A stretch of DNA of 64,000 nt, from contig CAVJTU010000004.1 of NCBI GenBank assembly GCA_963652495.1, positions 1 through 64,000 of the forward strand, read 5' to 3'. Shown in pieces: positions 25,506 to 34,534 of the stretch. The DNA is from Anthropogastromicrobium sp963652495. GTDB taxonomy: Bacteria > Bacillota > Clostridia > Lachnospirales > Lachnospiraceae. Each line of letters begins with the position of its first letter. The first letter of the stretch is position 1. Below the pieces are notes generated by a model. The model made no database searches. It was not told the origin of the DNA and worked only from the letters and a program-made list of their open reading frames with translations. Both the position numbers and the translations under genes were made by a program.

Positions 25506-25573
25506 AAAGTGGACATTCGTAATTCGCTTCTACACCGAATAGTAGCTTCGCAGCTTGCCTGATTCGGTTAAAT
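25506..25573 (-). repeat. Dispersed repeat family B, copy 1
   Basis: On the minus strand it begins TTTAACCGAATCAGGCAAGC and ends with ACGAATGTCCACTTT. Other copies are at 39347, 48558 and 49255. It overlaps the end of the MATE gene and supplies its stop codon (TAA inside TTTAACC). Confidence 0.75.
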
Positions 25574-26941
25574 ACGATGCTTTTTTTTGTGCAGACCTAC
25601 TTTATGATAGTAGATAAAGAGAAGGGTGCTGCAAAGAATCCAACCGAGTGGATATCCTAAAGCAATGGATGTAATGGTGTTAAAACATTTTGAGATGATG
25701 AACAGGTAGATCTGACGGAATACGATGAAACTTCCCATCATGATCACCATTGGTGCAGTGGAATTTCCTGCACCGCGCAAGGCATTGGCATAGATCTGAT
25801 TAAAGCAGATTGCAATATAAAATGGCATCATCAGACGTATAAAGCGGACTCCGAAGGCAAGTACCTCTGGATCTTGTGTGAAAAGGGATGCCAGTGTGGG
25901 GGCAAATAAGAGCACCGGGAACATTAAAATTACGGCAGTGCCGATCGCAGTGAAAAGCGCAATTGTGGTGCCTTTTTTTGCACGCTGCATATTGCCGGCA
26001 CCAAGATTTTGACCGACAAAGGTGGTAACAGACAGACCGATACTTTGAATCGGAAGCAGACAGAATTTATCCAGTTTTCCGTAGGTAGTCCATCCAGCCA
26101 TACAGGACGAACCAAAGTGGTTGATGTAGGACTGAACAAATACGTTGGAGAAAGAGGTAACTGCCATTTGAATTCCTGCTGGAAAACCAATGCAAAGGAT
26201 TGAGATTGTGGTGCTTTTGTCAATTCTGAGATCTTTCCAGACAAGCTTGTAGACGTTGGTCTCTCTTGTTAGAATCGCCAAAACGAGGATTGCGGAAACC
26301 CACTGGGATATAATTGTGGCAAATGCAACACCCGATACACCCATGTGAAAAACAATGACAAAGAGCAGATCGAGAATGATATTTGTTATCGCACAGATAA
26401 TTAAAATGTAAAGCGGGCGTGTAGAGTCACCAACGGCTCTAAGGATTCCGGATCCCATGTTGTAGAGCATCAGACCAGAGACACCGGCAAAGTAAATTTT
26501 CAGATAACGGGAGGATTCTGGCATGACATCCTCAGGAGTGTCCATCAGGCGAAGAAACATGGGAGATAAAAATAAACCTGCAATTGTGAAGAATACAGCG
26601 AGTACAAGTGTCAGAGCGATTGTGGTGTGTACAGTGCGGTGAAGTGCTTTGTTGTCGCGGCTGCCAAAGTTGTGTGAGATAACCACAGCTGCACCGGTGG
26701 ATAATCCTGAGAAAAATCCAATAATGGTGTTGATAATGCAGTCAGTTGAGCCGACTGCAGCGAGCGCTGTTTTACTGACATAGTTGCCGACAACAATACT
26801 GTCAACTGTGTTGTAGAGCTGCTGAAACAGATTTCCAACGAGAAGCGGAAGTGCAAACAGAATCAGCTGCTTGGCAATGTTCCCTTCGGTCATCAGCCTT
26901 GCATTGGAGGAATGCTTTTTTTGTGAGGTAGAAAAAATCAT
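25568..26941 (-). CDS. MATE family efflux transporter
   Basis: A 457-aa multidrug/toxin extrusion-type membrane protein with about 12 hydrophobic helices in two MatE halves (for example LPLLVGNLFQQLYNTVDSIV near the N-terminus, and the second half beginning near FPAGIQMAVTSFSN). Such exporters use Na+ or H+ gradients; the substrate is unknown. I chose ATG 26941 (AGAAAGGTG upstream) over ATG 26977, which lacks a ribosome-binding site. The C-terminus is basic (HKKKHRI) and its stop lies in repeat B1. Confidence 0.92.
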   Translation of the reverse strand: MIFSTSQKKHSSNARLMTEGNIAKQLILFALPLLVGNLFQQLYNTVDSIVVGNYVSKTALAAVGSTDCIINTIIGFFSGLSTGAAVVISHNFGSRDNKALHRTVHTTIALTLVLAVFFTIAGLFLSPMFLRLMDTPEDVMPESSRYLKIYFAGVSGLMLYNMGSGILRAVGDSTRPLYILIICAITNIILDLLFVIVFHMGVSGVAFATIISQWVSAILVLAILTRETNVYKLVWKDLRIDKSTTISILCIGFPAGIQMAVTSFSNVFVQSYINHFGSSCMAGWTTYGKLDKFCLLPIQSIGLSVTTFVGQNLGAGNMQRAKKGTTIALFTAIGTAVILMFPVLLFAPTLASLFTQDPEVLAFGVRFIRLMMPFYIAICFNQIYANALRGAGNSTAPMVIMMGSFIVFRQIYLFIISKCFNTITSIALGYPLGWILCSTLLFIYYHKVGLHKKKHRI

Positions 26942-27229
26942 GGCAACACCTTTCTGCGATTTAGAGAAATTTTTCATGCGTCCATTGTAACATATCTTTT
27001 ACTTAAAGGCAACATTTGGGTAAAAGATAGTTTTTGGGACCGTCTGCATCCAACCACCAAAGTGCAGTGGGGTTTATGCTCCCATTATCAAACTTTCTAA
27101 ATAAGAACGTCAGTTTCTTAGAAGTTTCTTAGAAATTCATTACCTTTAGGTGATATGCAGTTTACCGGGGAAGAGAAAAATACGGTGGAATGTCCATTCG
27201 GAAAAACATGATTTTATGAACAAAAGCAC

Positions 27230-27259
27230 TTGACATAATGGGAGCATATGCTACATAAT
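27230..27259 (+). promoter_or_regulatory. Candidate promoter of the partner-switching operon
   Basis: TTGACA (27230-27235) followed by TACATA after 16 bp or CATAAT after 18 bp, about 90 nt before the first start codon. The rest of 26942-27229 shows no gene and no clear structure. Confidence 0.5.
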
Positions 27260-27347
27260 TAAGGTGTGTGTACTTCTGGAGAATATTTGAGTGATTTTTC
27301 AGAAGGAATGCATATGAACAGAATTTACTGGAGAAAGGAGGATGTAT

Positions 27348-30167
27348 ATGGACCTCGTGGTTCCCGTTTTTTCCAGTGCCGCCATGGTAGTGCTTATTTA
27401 TCTGGCAGAAAAGTATACGGCGGCACAGAAGCTTCCATATAAGGTGAAACAGCTGATAATCGGAATCCTGTTCGGCGGTCTTGCAATTTTTTCTAGTGAG
27501 CATGGTATCATTTCTAAGGATATGATAATAAATGTGGCCGATTCGGCACCGCTGTGCGCCGGTCTTGTATTTGGTGCACATGCAGGTATCATTTCGGGTG
27601 TTATTGGCGGACTGTTCAGATTCCTTCAGGGAACTGGCAATTATACCAGACTCGCCAGTTCGGTGTCAATCGTTCTTATCGGATACATTGCGGCGATTCT
27701 GCGTGATTTAATGTTTGACGATAAGAAACCTACATGGATTTACGGAGTGGGGATTGCCTGCGTATGTGAAGATATTCATATGCTGCTCATCTTCTTGTTT
27801 AATCTGGATGACGCATCGACAGCGTTCTCATTCGTAAATAGATGTACGATTCCAGTGGCAGTGGGAAATGCTGTTGCAGTTGGAATGGCACTGGTTGTTG
27901 TAGCATTTTTCAGCAAAGAGAAGTTTGGAAAAAAAGAGAAAGGAAAAGAGAATATTGCGCAGACGTTTCAGCGTTGGCTGCTGGTTTGCATTGTTTGCGC
28001 GTATGCGCTTACGAGCATATTTACTTTCCGTTTGCAAAGCAACGTGACAGAGACACAGATTATGATGACTGTCAATCAGACGTTGTCAGATGTATCTCAG
28101 GACATTAAAGATACTATCAGTGATCATCTGCTGAATGTAACGGAGCAAGTGAAGAAAGAATATCTTGCTTCTTCCGACTGGAATTCAGAATCCCTTCTTG
28201 AACTGGCAAATACTTATGGAGTTACCGATATCAATGTATTTGACAAGGATGGGATTGTCACAGAGTCCAGCTATTCGGGATTCATCGGTTATGATATGTA
28301 TAGTGGAAGCCAGTCAGAGGAGTTTATGTGTCTGTTTGACGGCAAAACAACGAAATATGTGCAGGAATACCAGTCGCTTGACTATGATTCAAGCATAACC
28401 CGTAAGTATGCAGGAGTTTTGCTTTCGGATGATACGGCACTTCAGGTAGGTTATTCTTATGAGCAATATAAGAGTAGTGTTGATGAGGCGGTATTTGATG
28501 CTACAAAAAATCGTCATATCGGAAATCACGGATTTATCATGATATGTGATGAAAACTGGCAGGTTGTCGCAGACGGCAATGAGCATGATGGTATGAATGT
28601 GGAGGATTTAGGCATCCATATCGATGAGGACACGATGCAGGAAAATACACAGTATAAATCTGAAATAGACGGAACATGGTGTCTTTACGCTTTTCTGTTT
28701 ACAGAAGGTTACTGTATCATTGGTGCTATTCCAGAGGCAGAGGCACATTATATGAGGAATGTTTCGATATATGTAAGTGTGCTTGTGGAAATTATCATTT
28801 TTGCAGCGTTGTTTGTGCTAGTATATTTTCTTGTTAAAAAGGTCATTATCAACAATCTTCGCAAAGTCAATAACAGTCTTGCGCAGATCACAAACGGTAA
28901 TCTGAATGTGATGGTCAACGTCCGCACGAATGCGGAGTTTTCATCATTGTCTGATGATATAAACTCTACAGTCTGTACGCTGAAGGCATATATTGCAGAA
29001 GCGGCAGCCAGAATCGATCAGGAACTGGAATACGCAAAGGAGATTCAGTATTCGGCATTGCCTTCTACATTTCCGCCATATCCGGAGCAAAATCACTTTG
29101 ATATATATGCTCAGATGTTTACAGCGAAAGAAGTTGGAGGCGATTTCTATGATTTCTATATGCTGGATGACTATACGATTGCTTTTCTGATTGCAGATGT
29201 TTCCGGTAAGGGGATTCCGGCAGCACTCTTTATGATGACAGCAAAGACTACTATCAAGGATCTGGCAGAACGCGGACTTCCGGTAAATGAGATATTGCGT
29301 GAGGCCAATGAAAAACTGTGCAAGGGCAATAAGGCAGGAATGTTTGTTACTGCCTGTATGGGAATTCTGGATCTGCGTACAGGCAAACTTCAATTTTCTA
29401 ATGCCGGACATAATCCGCCGTTGATGAAGCATAAGGATGGAACATTTGAATATCTTCGTGTGAAACCAGGATTCGTATTGGCAGGCATGGAGGGTGTTCA
29501 TTATCGTTTGAATGAATATATTCTTCATCCAGGTGATCGTATTTTCTTTTACACAGATGGTGTGACTGAGGCAACTAGTGGAGAAAAAAAGCTCTATGGT
29601 GAGGAACGTCTAAAAGACTTTTTGAATACGCACAATCAAATGACTTCAAAGGAATTGCTGCATGCAGTGAAGTCAAATATTGACTTTTTTGTGGATAGAG
29701 CGCCACAGTTTGATGACATAACCATGTTGATGTTTGATTATTTTGGGGGTGCAGCAATGAAAGAGGAGAGAGTTTTTTCGGCAGATATCAACGCACTTTC
29801 GGAGGTGCAGGGATTTTTTGAGAAGTTGCTGGAACAATTGGCCTGCCCAATGAAAATTCAAATAGCAGTCAGTGTTGCTATTGAAGAGATCTTTGTGAAT
29901 ATTGCAAATTATGCATATCCAACAGGGAACGGAAAGGTTGCGGCAGGTTTTACGTTTGAACCGGAGAGCAGGATTGCTACATTTGAATTTCGTGATCGGG
30001 GCGTTCCTTTTGATCCGTTGAAGCAGAAGGAGCCGGACATCACACTTTCTGCCGAAAAACGTGCCATTGGAGGTCTTGGTATCTTGATTACACGAAAAAC
30101 TATGGACAGAGTGACTTACCGATATGAAGGCGGTGAAAACATTCTGACTATGCAAAAAAATATATAA
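27348..30167 (+). CDS. Membrane sensor with PP2C (SpoIIE/RsbU) phosphatase and RsbW-type kinase domain
   Basis: A 939-aa multidomain protein. Residues about 1-190 form a LytS-type multi-helix receptor (APLCAGLVFGAHAGIISG, then GGLFRFLQGTGNYTR). After a helix near 205-225 comes an extracellular sensor domain (about 230-460), another membrane helix (about 475-500) and a HAMP-like linker. Residues about 570-790 are the SpoIIE-type PP2C domain, with GGDFYDFY and the metal-binding DVSGKGIPAAL and DDITMLMF. Residues about 800-939 are a GHKL ATPase of anti-sigma-kinase type (AIEEIFVNIANYAY, FRDRGVPFDP, GGLGILI). One chain thus carries both the phosphatase and the kinase of a partner switch. I chose ATG 27348, six bases after AAAGGAGG. 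Confidence 0.9.
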   Translation: MDLVVPVFSSAAMVVLIYLAEKYTAAQKLPYKVKQLIIGILFGGLAIFSSEHGIISKDMIINVADSAPLCAGLVFGAHAGIISGVIGGLFRFLQGTGNYTRLASSVSIVLIGYIAAILRDLMFDDKKPTWIYGVGIACVCEDIHMLLIFLFNLDDASTAFSFVNRCTIPVAVGNAVAVGMALVVVAFFSKEKFGKKEKGKENIAQTFQRWLLVCIVCAYALTSIFTFRLQSNVTETQIMMTVNQTLSDVSQDIKDTISDHLLNVTEQVKKEYLASSDWNSESLLELANTYGVTDINVFDKDGIVTESSYSGFIGYDMYSGSQSEEFMCLFDGKTTKYVQEYQSLDYDSSITRKYAGVLLSDDTALQVGYSYEQYKSSVDEAVFDATKNRHIGNHGFIMICDENWQVVADGNEHDGMNVEDLGIHIDEDTMQENTQYKSEIDGTWCLYAFLFTEGYCIIGAIPEAEAHYMRNVSIYVSVLVEIIIFAALFVLVYFLVKKVIINNLRKVNNSLAQITNGNLNVMVNVRTNAEFSSLSDDINSTVCTLKAYIAEAAARIDQELEYAKEIQYSALPSTFPPYPEQNHFDIYAQMFTAKEVGGDFYDFYMLDDYTIAFLIADVSGKGIPAALFMMTAKTTIKDLAERGLPVNEILREANEKLCKGNKAGMFVTACMGILDLRTGKLQFSNAGHNPPLMKHKDGTFEYLRVKPGFVLAGMEGVHYRLNEYILHPGDRIFFYTDGVTEATSGEKKLYGEERLKDFLNTHNQMTSKELLHAVKSNIDFFVDRAPQFDDITMLMFDYFGGAAMKEERVFSADINALSEVQGFFEKLLEQLACPMKIQIAVSVAIEEIFVNIANYAYPTGNGKVAAGFTFEPESRIATFEFRDRGVPFDPLKQKEPDITLSAEKRAIGGLGILITRKTMDRVTYRYEGGENILTMQKNI

Positions 30168-30314
30168 TGATACCAGGGTCAAAAGGTCAGAAAGCCGATG
30201 CAAGTTTGCTTGCAAGAGGATTTTTGACCTCTTGACCCGCCAAAAAACATGAGCAAGATTACGAATGGTTTTGAAGATTGCGAGAGTGCAAAACACGTAG
30301 CAATCTGGTATCAT
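30167..30314. repeat. Dispersed repeat family A, copy 3 (full-length, perfect terminal inverted repeats)
   Basis: A 148-bp element with perfect 10-bp ends ATGATACCAG and CTGGTATCAT. It contains the left-arm GGGTCAAAAGGTCAGAAAGC, a central GAGGATTTTTGACCTCTTG hairpin and a right arm GAGAGTGCAAAACACGTAGC. Its first base is the last base of the phosphatase stop codon. It separates the sensor gene from the downstream STAS gene and may be a MITE-like insertion within the operon. Confidence 0.8.
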
Positions 30315-30437
30315 ATATAATTATTCAGAAACATGTTAAATGTTTTGACGCGTTGTATTCAAACAGCGCAGCGGTCCATTCGATTTCAGCAGAACGCATG
30401 AACTGCAACATACTATTAATTGTGGAGGTATAATATA

Positions 30438-30734
30438 ATGCAAATAAACCAATATCAAGTAGCTGAAAAGCTGACCCTTACGATAGAGGGACGTATAGAC
30501 ACGACAACGGCTCCAAGTCTGGAGACAGTGATTAACAGTATGGACAGCAATGTGAAGGAGCTGGTGCTGGATATGAAGGGAGTTGAGTACATATCTTCTG
30601 CGGGGCTTCGTATCCTGTTGGCTGCTCAGAAGAAGATGAGCAAAGTTGGAAGTTTAAAACTTACTGGTGTTTGCGATGCAGTAATGGAAGTTTTTGAGAT
30701 GACCGGCTTTGCCGATATTTTGGAGATTGAGTGA
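30438..30734 (+). CDS. STAS-domain anti-anti-sigma factor
   Basis: A 98-aa single STAS domain of the SpoIIAA/RsbV type. The conserved loop GVEYISSAGLRILLAA carries the serine that is phosphorylated by the cognate kinase and dephosphorylated by a PP2C protein (here likely both domains of the 27348-30167 product). I chose ATG 30438 with GGAGGT upstream. Its TGA overlaps the next ATG by one base (TGATG), so it is coupled to the HD gene. Confidence 0.9.
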   Translation: MQINQYQVAEKLTLTIEGRIDTTTAPSLETVINSMDSNVKELVLDMKGVEYISSAGLRILLAAQKKMSKVGSLKLTGVCDAVMEVFEMTGFADILEIE

Positions 30735-31303
30735 TGGAATTGGTGAGTGAGGCAATTATTTTTGCCACAAAGGCGCATGATGGGATGCGTCGTAAGAATG
30801 CTAGTATCCCATATATTTTGCATCCGATGGAGGCAGCTGCGATTGTAGGTTCTATGACCAGCAATCAGGAGGTTATCGCCGCGGCTGCACTGCATGATGT
30901 AGTGGAAGATGCGGGAGTCTCTATGGAGGATGTCGAAAGTCATTTCGGGAAACGAGTTGCAGAGCTGGTTGCATCAGAGACGGAAAATAAGCGAAGAAAT
31001 CTTCCAGCTGAAAATACATGGAAGATCCGTAAGCAAGAAGCATTGCGATTTCTGAAAGAGACGGATGATCTGGAGATAAAGATGCTTTATCTGGGAGATA
31101 AGCTTGCTAATGTGCGTTCTATCTATTATATTTGGAAGAAGGAAGGACACGCAATGTGGCAGATCTTCAATCAGAAAGATCCAGTTCAGCAGGCATGGTA
31201 CTATCGCAGTATTGCGGACAGTGTTAAAGAACTTTCTGATACATTGGCATGGCAGGAGTTTAATGAATTGGTTAATACTATATTTAAGGAGGTATTGGTA
31301 TGA
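30734..31303 (+). CDS. Small HD hydrolase of RelA/SpoT type
   Basis: A 189-aa protein consisting of one HD domain that matches the (p)ppGpp hydrolase part of Rel/SpoT and stand-alone MESH1-like enzymes. KAHDGMRRKN with PYILHPMEAA holds the first His, ALHDVVEDAG the HD pair and the ED motif, and GDKLANVRS the last metal ligand. There is no synthetase or regulatory domain. The alarmone substrate is inferred. It overlaps the STAS gene before it (TGATG) and the kinase gene after it (ATGA). Confidence 0.82.
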   Translation: MELVSEAIIFATKAHDGMRRKNASIPYILHPMEAAAIVGSMTSNQEVIAAAALHDVVEDAGVSMEDVESHFGKRVAELVASETENKRRNLPAENTWKIRKQEALRFLKETDDLEIKMLYLGDKLANVRSIYYIWKKEGHAMWQIFNQKDPVQQAWYYRSIADSVKELSDTLAWQEFNELVNTIFKEVLV

Positions 31304-32475
31304 TCGAACAGGTAACATCTCATGTAAGCGATGGTGTGCTGGTTGTTTGCTTGAATGGGCGAGTGGATGCATCCAATGCAGCAGAAGTTGAAAAAGAAGT
31401 TATGGCAGCGCGCATTGCAGCGCAGGGAACAAAAACTTTGATTGATGCAGAAAAGCTGGAGTATATTTCTAGTGCCGGTTTGCGTATTCTTCTGCGTCTG
31501 CGCAAGGAAGAACCAGATCTGGCGGTAATCAACGTCTCCACAGAGGTTTATGAAATTCTGGACATGACTGGTTTTACAGAGATGATGACGGTAAAGAAGG
31601 CATATCGTCACCTTTCCGTAGAAGGCTGCGAGATGATCGGTAAGGGCGCAAATGGCGCTGTTTATCGCTATGACGCTGAAACTATCATTAAAGTATATTT
31701 TAATCGCGACGCGCTGCCTGAGATTCAGCGAGAGCGTGAGTTAGCTCGTAAGGCATTAGTTCTCGGAATCAACACGGCGATTCCATATGACATTGTGCGT
31801 GTTGGAGAAAACTATGGCACAGTGATGGAGTTGCTTGAGGCATCTTCACTTTCAAAACTTATCAAAAAGGATCCAGAACATCTGGAACAGCCGCTGAAAT
31901 ATTATGTGGATATGCTTAAGCAGATTCATGGTACAAAAGTAAAGCCTGGTGATATGCCTGATATGAGGCAGACTGCGTTGGCATGGGCGGCTTTTGATCG
32001 TGAGTACCTGCCGGAAGAATTGGGTAACAAGCTTTATAAGATGGTAGAGGCTGTTCCAGAGCAGCAGACTATGATGCATGGTGACTATCATACCAATAAT
32101 GTCATGGTGCGCAACGGTGAAGCGCTGCTTATCGATATGGATACACTTTGCATGGGTCATCCGATTTTTGAACTTGGTTCTATGTTCAATGCGTTTGTTG
32201 GTTTTTCTGAAGTAGACCATGAGGTAACACCACGTTTTCTTGGCATATCACATGAAGTGGCTGTAACGTTTTGGCATAGAGCGCTGGCTATGTATCTGGG
32301 CACTGAGAATGAGGAAAGACTCAACGAAGTGGAAAACAAAGCGAGGGTTATTGGCTATATGCGTCTTCTGCGTCGTACAATTCGTCGCAGTGAGCCAAAT
32401 CGTGAGCAGCTGATTGCGTTTTACAAAGAGCAGCTTGTAAGTTTGCTTACTACAATAGATGAGTTGACTTTTTGA
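31300..32475 (+). CDS. STAS domain fused to an aminoglycoside/choline-kinase-fold phosphotransferase
   Basis: A 391-aa fusion. Residues about 1-100 are a STAS domain with LEYISSAGLRILLRL, keeping the phosphorylatable Ser. Residues about 105-391 are an APH-like kinase: a glycine-rich loop GKGANGAVYRY, a lysine in IIKVYF, the catalytic HGDYHTNNVMV (Asp and Asn) and the metal-binding LIDMD. The kinase part resembles the TIGR02172-type phosphotransferases. All catalytic residues seem intact. The substrate is unknown; it could be the STAS or kinase partner, or a small molecule. AAGGAGG precedes ATG 31300, which overlaps the HD stop. Confidence 0.85.
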   Translation: MIEQVTSHVSDGVLVVCLNGRVDASNAAEVEKEVMAARIAAQGTKTLIDAEKLEYISSAGLRILLRLRKEEPDLAVINVSTEVYEILDMTGFTEMMTVKKAYRHLSVEGCEMIGKGANGAVYRYDAETIIKVYFNRDALPEIQRERELARKALVLGINTAIPYDIVRVGENYGTVMELLEASSLSKLIKKDPEHLEQPLKYYVDMLKQIHGTKVKPGDMPDMRQTALAWAAFDREYLPEELGNKLYKMVEAVPEQQTMMHGDYHTNNVMVRNGEALLIDMDTLCMGHPIFELGSMFNAFVGFSEVDHEVTPRFLGISHEVAVTFWHRALAMYLGTENEERLNEVENKARVIGYMRLLRRTIRRSEPNREQLIAFYKEQLVSLLTTIDELTF

Positions 32476-32530
32476 TGAAAAATAAAATACGCTGAAATCT
32501 TAACAGTTGCTCGTTTAAGGACAGCTCAGA

Positions 32531-32600
32531 AAAAATGACAAAGCGAAGGTTTTTGATACAATCAGCCGTTCGCTTTGTCATTTTTATTTTTTTCTGTTGG
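32531..32600. terminator. Strong bidirectional terminator
   Basis: A 17-bp perfect stem (AAAAATGACAAAGCGAA with TTCGCTTTGTCATTTTT, 32531-32585), followed by a T-rich run. It ends the STAS/HD/kinase operon and faces the converging hcp gene. Confidence 0.9.
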
Positions 32601-32685
32601 CTGTTTCGATCGCGATTGAAATCAGCGGTTTTGTTTGTTTCGTGTGTGCAAATTCGTTGCAGTCAGGCAATCAGTGCTTATTGCA

Positions 32686-34311
32686 TTATCCTAAAATCTC
32701 CTTTAAGTCAGCTTCCGGTGTAGTAACCGGTGCGATTGCAAAGTGTTCAACAAGGTAATTTAATACATTTGGAGAAATGAAAGCTGGTAATGTCGGTCCG
32801 AGCTTGATGTTCTTGATGCCAAGATGAAGCAGTGTGAGAAGAATGCAGACAGCCTTCTGCTCGTACCAGGAGAGTACCATAGAAAGTGGAAGGTCGTTCA
32901 CGCCACATCCAAATGCATCGGCAAGAGCAACAGCTACTTTGATGGCACTGTAGGCATCGTTGCACTGTCCCATGTCCATCAGACGAGGAAAGGCTCCGAT
33001 GGTGCCAAGGTCAAGATCGTTAAAACGGTATTTGCCGCAGGCGAGAGTCAGTACGATGCTGTCAGACGGTGTTTGCTTTACAAATTCAGTGTAATAGTTG
33101 CGGCCTGCGCGAGCACCATCACATCCGGCAACGAGGAAGAAATGGCGGATTGCACCAGATTTTACAGCATCGACAATATCACCAGCAGAGGAAAGTACGG
33201 CATTGCGAGCAAAGCCAGTCATTACGCTGGAACCGCCGTTGATTCCGGTAAAGTGCTGATCCTCAGAAAAGCCGCCAAGCTCAAGTGCCTTTTCAATAAC
33301 AGGAGTAAAGTCCTTGTGACCATCTGCAGATGATGCAATAAAAGGTGTATTTGGGAATACAACAGCACCAGTAGTGAAAACGCGGTCTGCATAGGAAGCC
33401 TTTGGAGGCATTAAGCAATTTGTTGTAAAGAGAATTGGTGCCGGAAGAGAAGCAAATTCCTTTTGCTGATTCTGCCATGCGGTACCGAAATTACCCTTTA
33501 AGTGAGAGTACTTTTTCAGTTCGGGATAAGCGTGAGCAGGAAGCATCTCACCGTGAGTATAGATGTTAATGCCCTTGTCTTTTGTCTGCTCAAGAAGCTG
33601 CTTGATATCCTCAAGATCGTGTCCGGTTACAACAATGAAAGGACCTTTCTCAACTGTCAGAGAGACGGATACCGGTACCGGATCGCCAAAGATTTCTGTG
33701 TTTGCACGATCGAGAAGTTCCATGCAGGTGAGGTTAAAGCGACCAACCTCCAGAACGATTGGAAGCAGTTCGTTCATGCCCCAATCCTTGGATAGAGAGT
33801 CAAGTGCAGTTAAGAAAAACTGGTTTAAAGCGGCATCGGTGTAGCCAAGTGTCATTGCATGGTATGCGTAAGCCGCCATACCACGCACACCAAACAGAAT
33901 CAGAGACTTTAAGGAACGGATGTCTTCGTTTGCGTTCCAAATGTTATTCATATCATAATCAGAAGCGGCAGTACCGTTGCAGGCGTTAGCAGTCTTTGCA
34001 GTAGCGGCATGAATACGTGCAGTCAGATCTTTGATAGAAGCATCATCAAAATTTACATTTGTGATGGTAGTAAAAAGCCCTTCTAAGATCAGATGATTGA
34101 TCTCGTCTGAATTATTATTTGAACAGGCAGCCGTGTTTGCAAGAGCAATTAAGGCTCCGGTCAGCTTGTCCTGAAGCGCTGCGGTCATTGCGGACTTGCC
34201 GCAGACACCGGATCTGGTGCAGCCGGTACATCCCGCGGTCTGCTCGCACTGGAAACAAAACATGCCGTTTGCTGCATTTTCATTTGTTTTATTTGCTGTG
34301 TTCTGGCTCAT
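32686..34311 (-). CDS. hcp: Hybrid cluster protein (hydroxylamine reductase-type)
   Basis: A 541-aa iron-sulfur/oxygen cluster enzyme; family members reduce hydroxylamine or nitric oxide and protect anaerobes from nitrosative stress. The N-terminal cysteines Cys19, Cys22, Cys28/Cys31 and Cys37 (CFQCEQTAGCTGC and GVC) bind the cubane cluster, and later Cys, His and Glu residues (for example GCDGAR, CGKYRFND) fit the hybrid cluster. I chose ATG 34311 with GGGAGGATT upstream. It is divergent from a Crp/Fnr regulator. Confidence 0.95.
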   Translation of the reverse strand: MSQNTANKTNENAANGMFCFQCEQTAGCTGCTRSGVCGKSAMTAALQDKLTGALIALANTAACSNNNSDEINHLILEGLFTTITNVNFDDASIKDLTARIHAATAKTANACNGTAASDYDMNNIWNANEDIRSLKSLILFGVRGMAAYAYHAMTLGYTDAALNQFFLTALDSLSKDWGMNELLPIVLEVGRFNLTCMELLDRANTEIFGDPVPVSVSLTVEKGPFIVVTGHDLEDIKQLLEQTKDKGINIYTHGEMLPAHAYPELKKYSHLKGNFGTAWQNQQKEFASLPAPILFTTNCLMPPKASYADRVFTTGAVVFPNTPFIASSADGHKDFTPVIEKALELGGFSEDQHFTGINGGSSVMTGFARNAVLSSAGDIVDAVKSGAIRHFFLVAGCDGARAGRNYYTEFVKQTPSDSIVLTLACGKYRFNDLDLGTIGAFPRLMDMGQCNDAYSAIKVAVALADAFGCGVNDLPLSMVLSWYEQKAVCILLTLLHLGIKNIKLGPTLPAFISPNVLNYLVEHFAIAPVTTPEADLKEILG

Positions 34312-34391
34312 ATTTGAATCCTCCCAAAATTTGTTGTGAATTTTTCTTTGCGTGTTGGATAAAGTATAGTATAATAATGAAAGATTGTCGG

Positions 34392-34405
34392 TTGAAAATT
34401 CAACG
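34392..34405. promoter_or_regulatory. Palindromic operator in the hcp upstream region
   Basis: The perfect 14-bp palindrome GTTGAAAATTCAAC, a TTGA-N4-TCAA form like that used by Fnr/HcpR-type regulators. It sits just upstream of a TATACT-like -10 region of hcp (minus strand, near 34368-34374) in the gap between hcp and the divergent Crp/Fnr gene. Confidence 0.55.
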
Positions 34406-34534
34406 AAAAAGAAAACTCGCAAAAATATTGAGGAAAGCCTGATCGAATTATGAATCAGGAGCGTAATCAGGATAGGAATCAGTTATCCGGTGCAGAGTTA
34501 TGCAGCGACAATATTGAGTGGAGGTGAATGGCGA

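Noticed and set aside
27312..27446. Small reading frame ahead of the sensor gene
   Set aside because: It overlaps the true start out of frame and encodes no recognisable protein.
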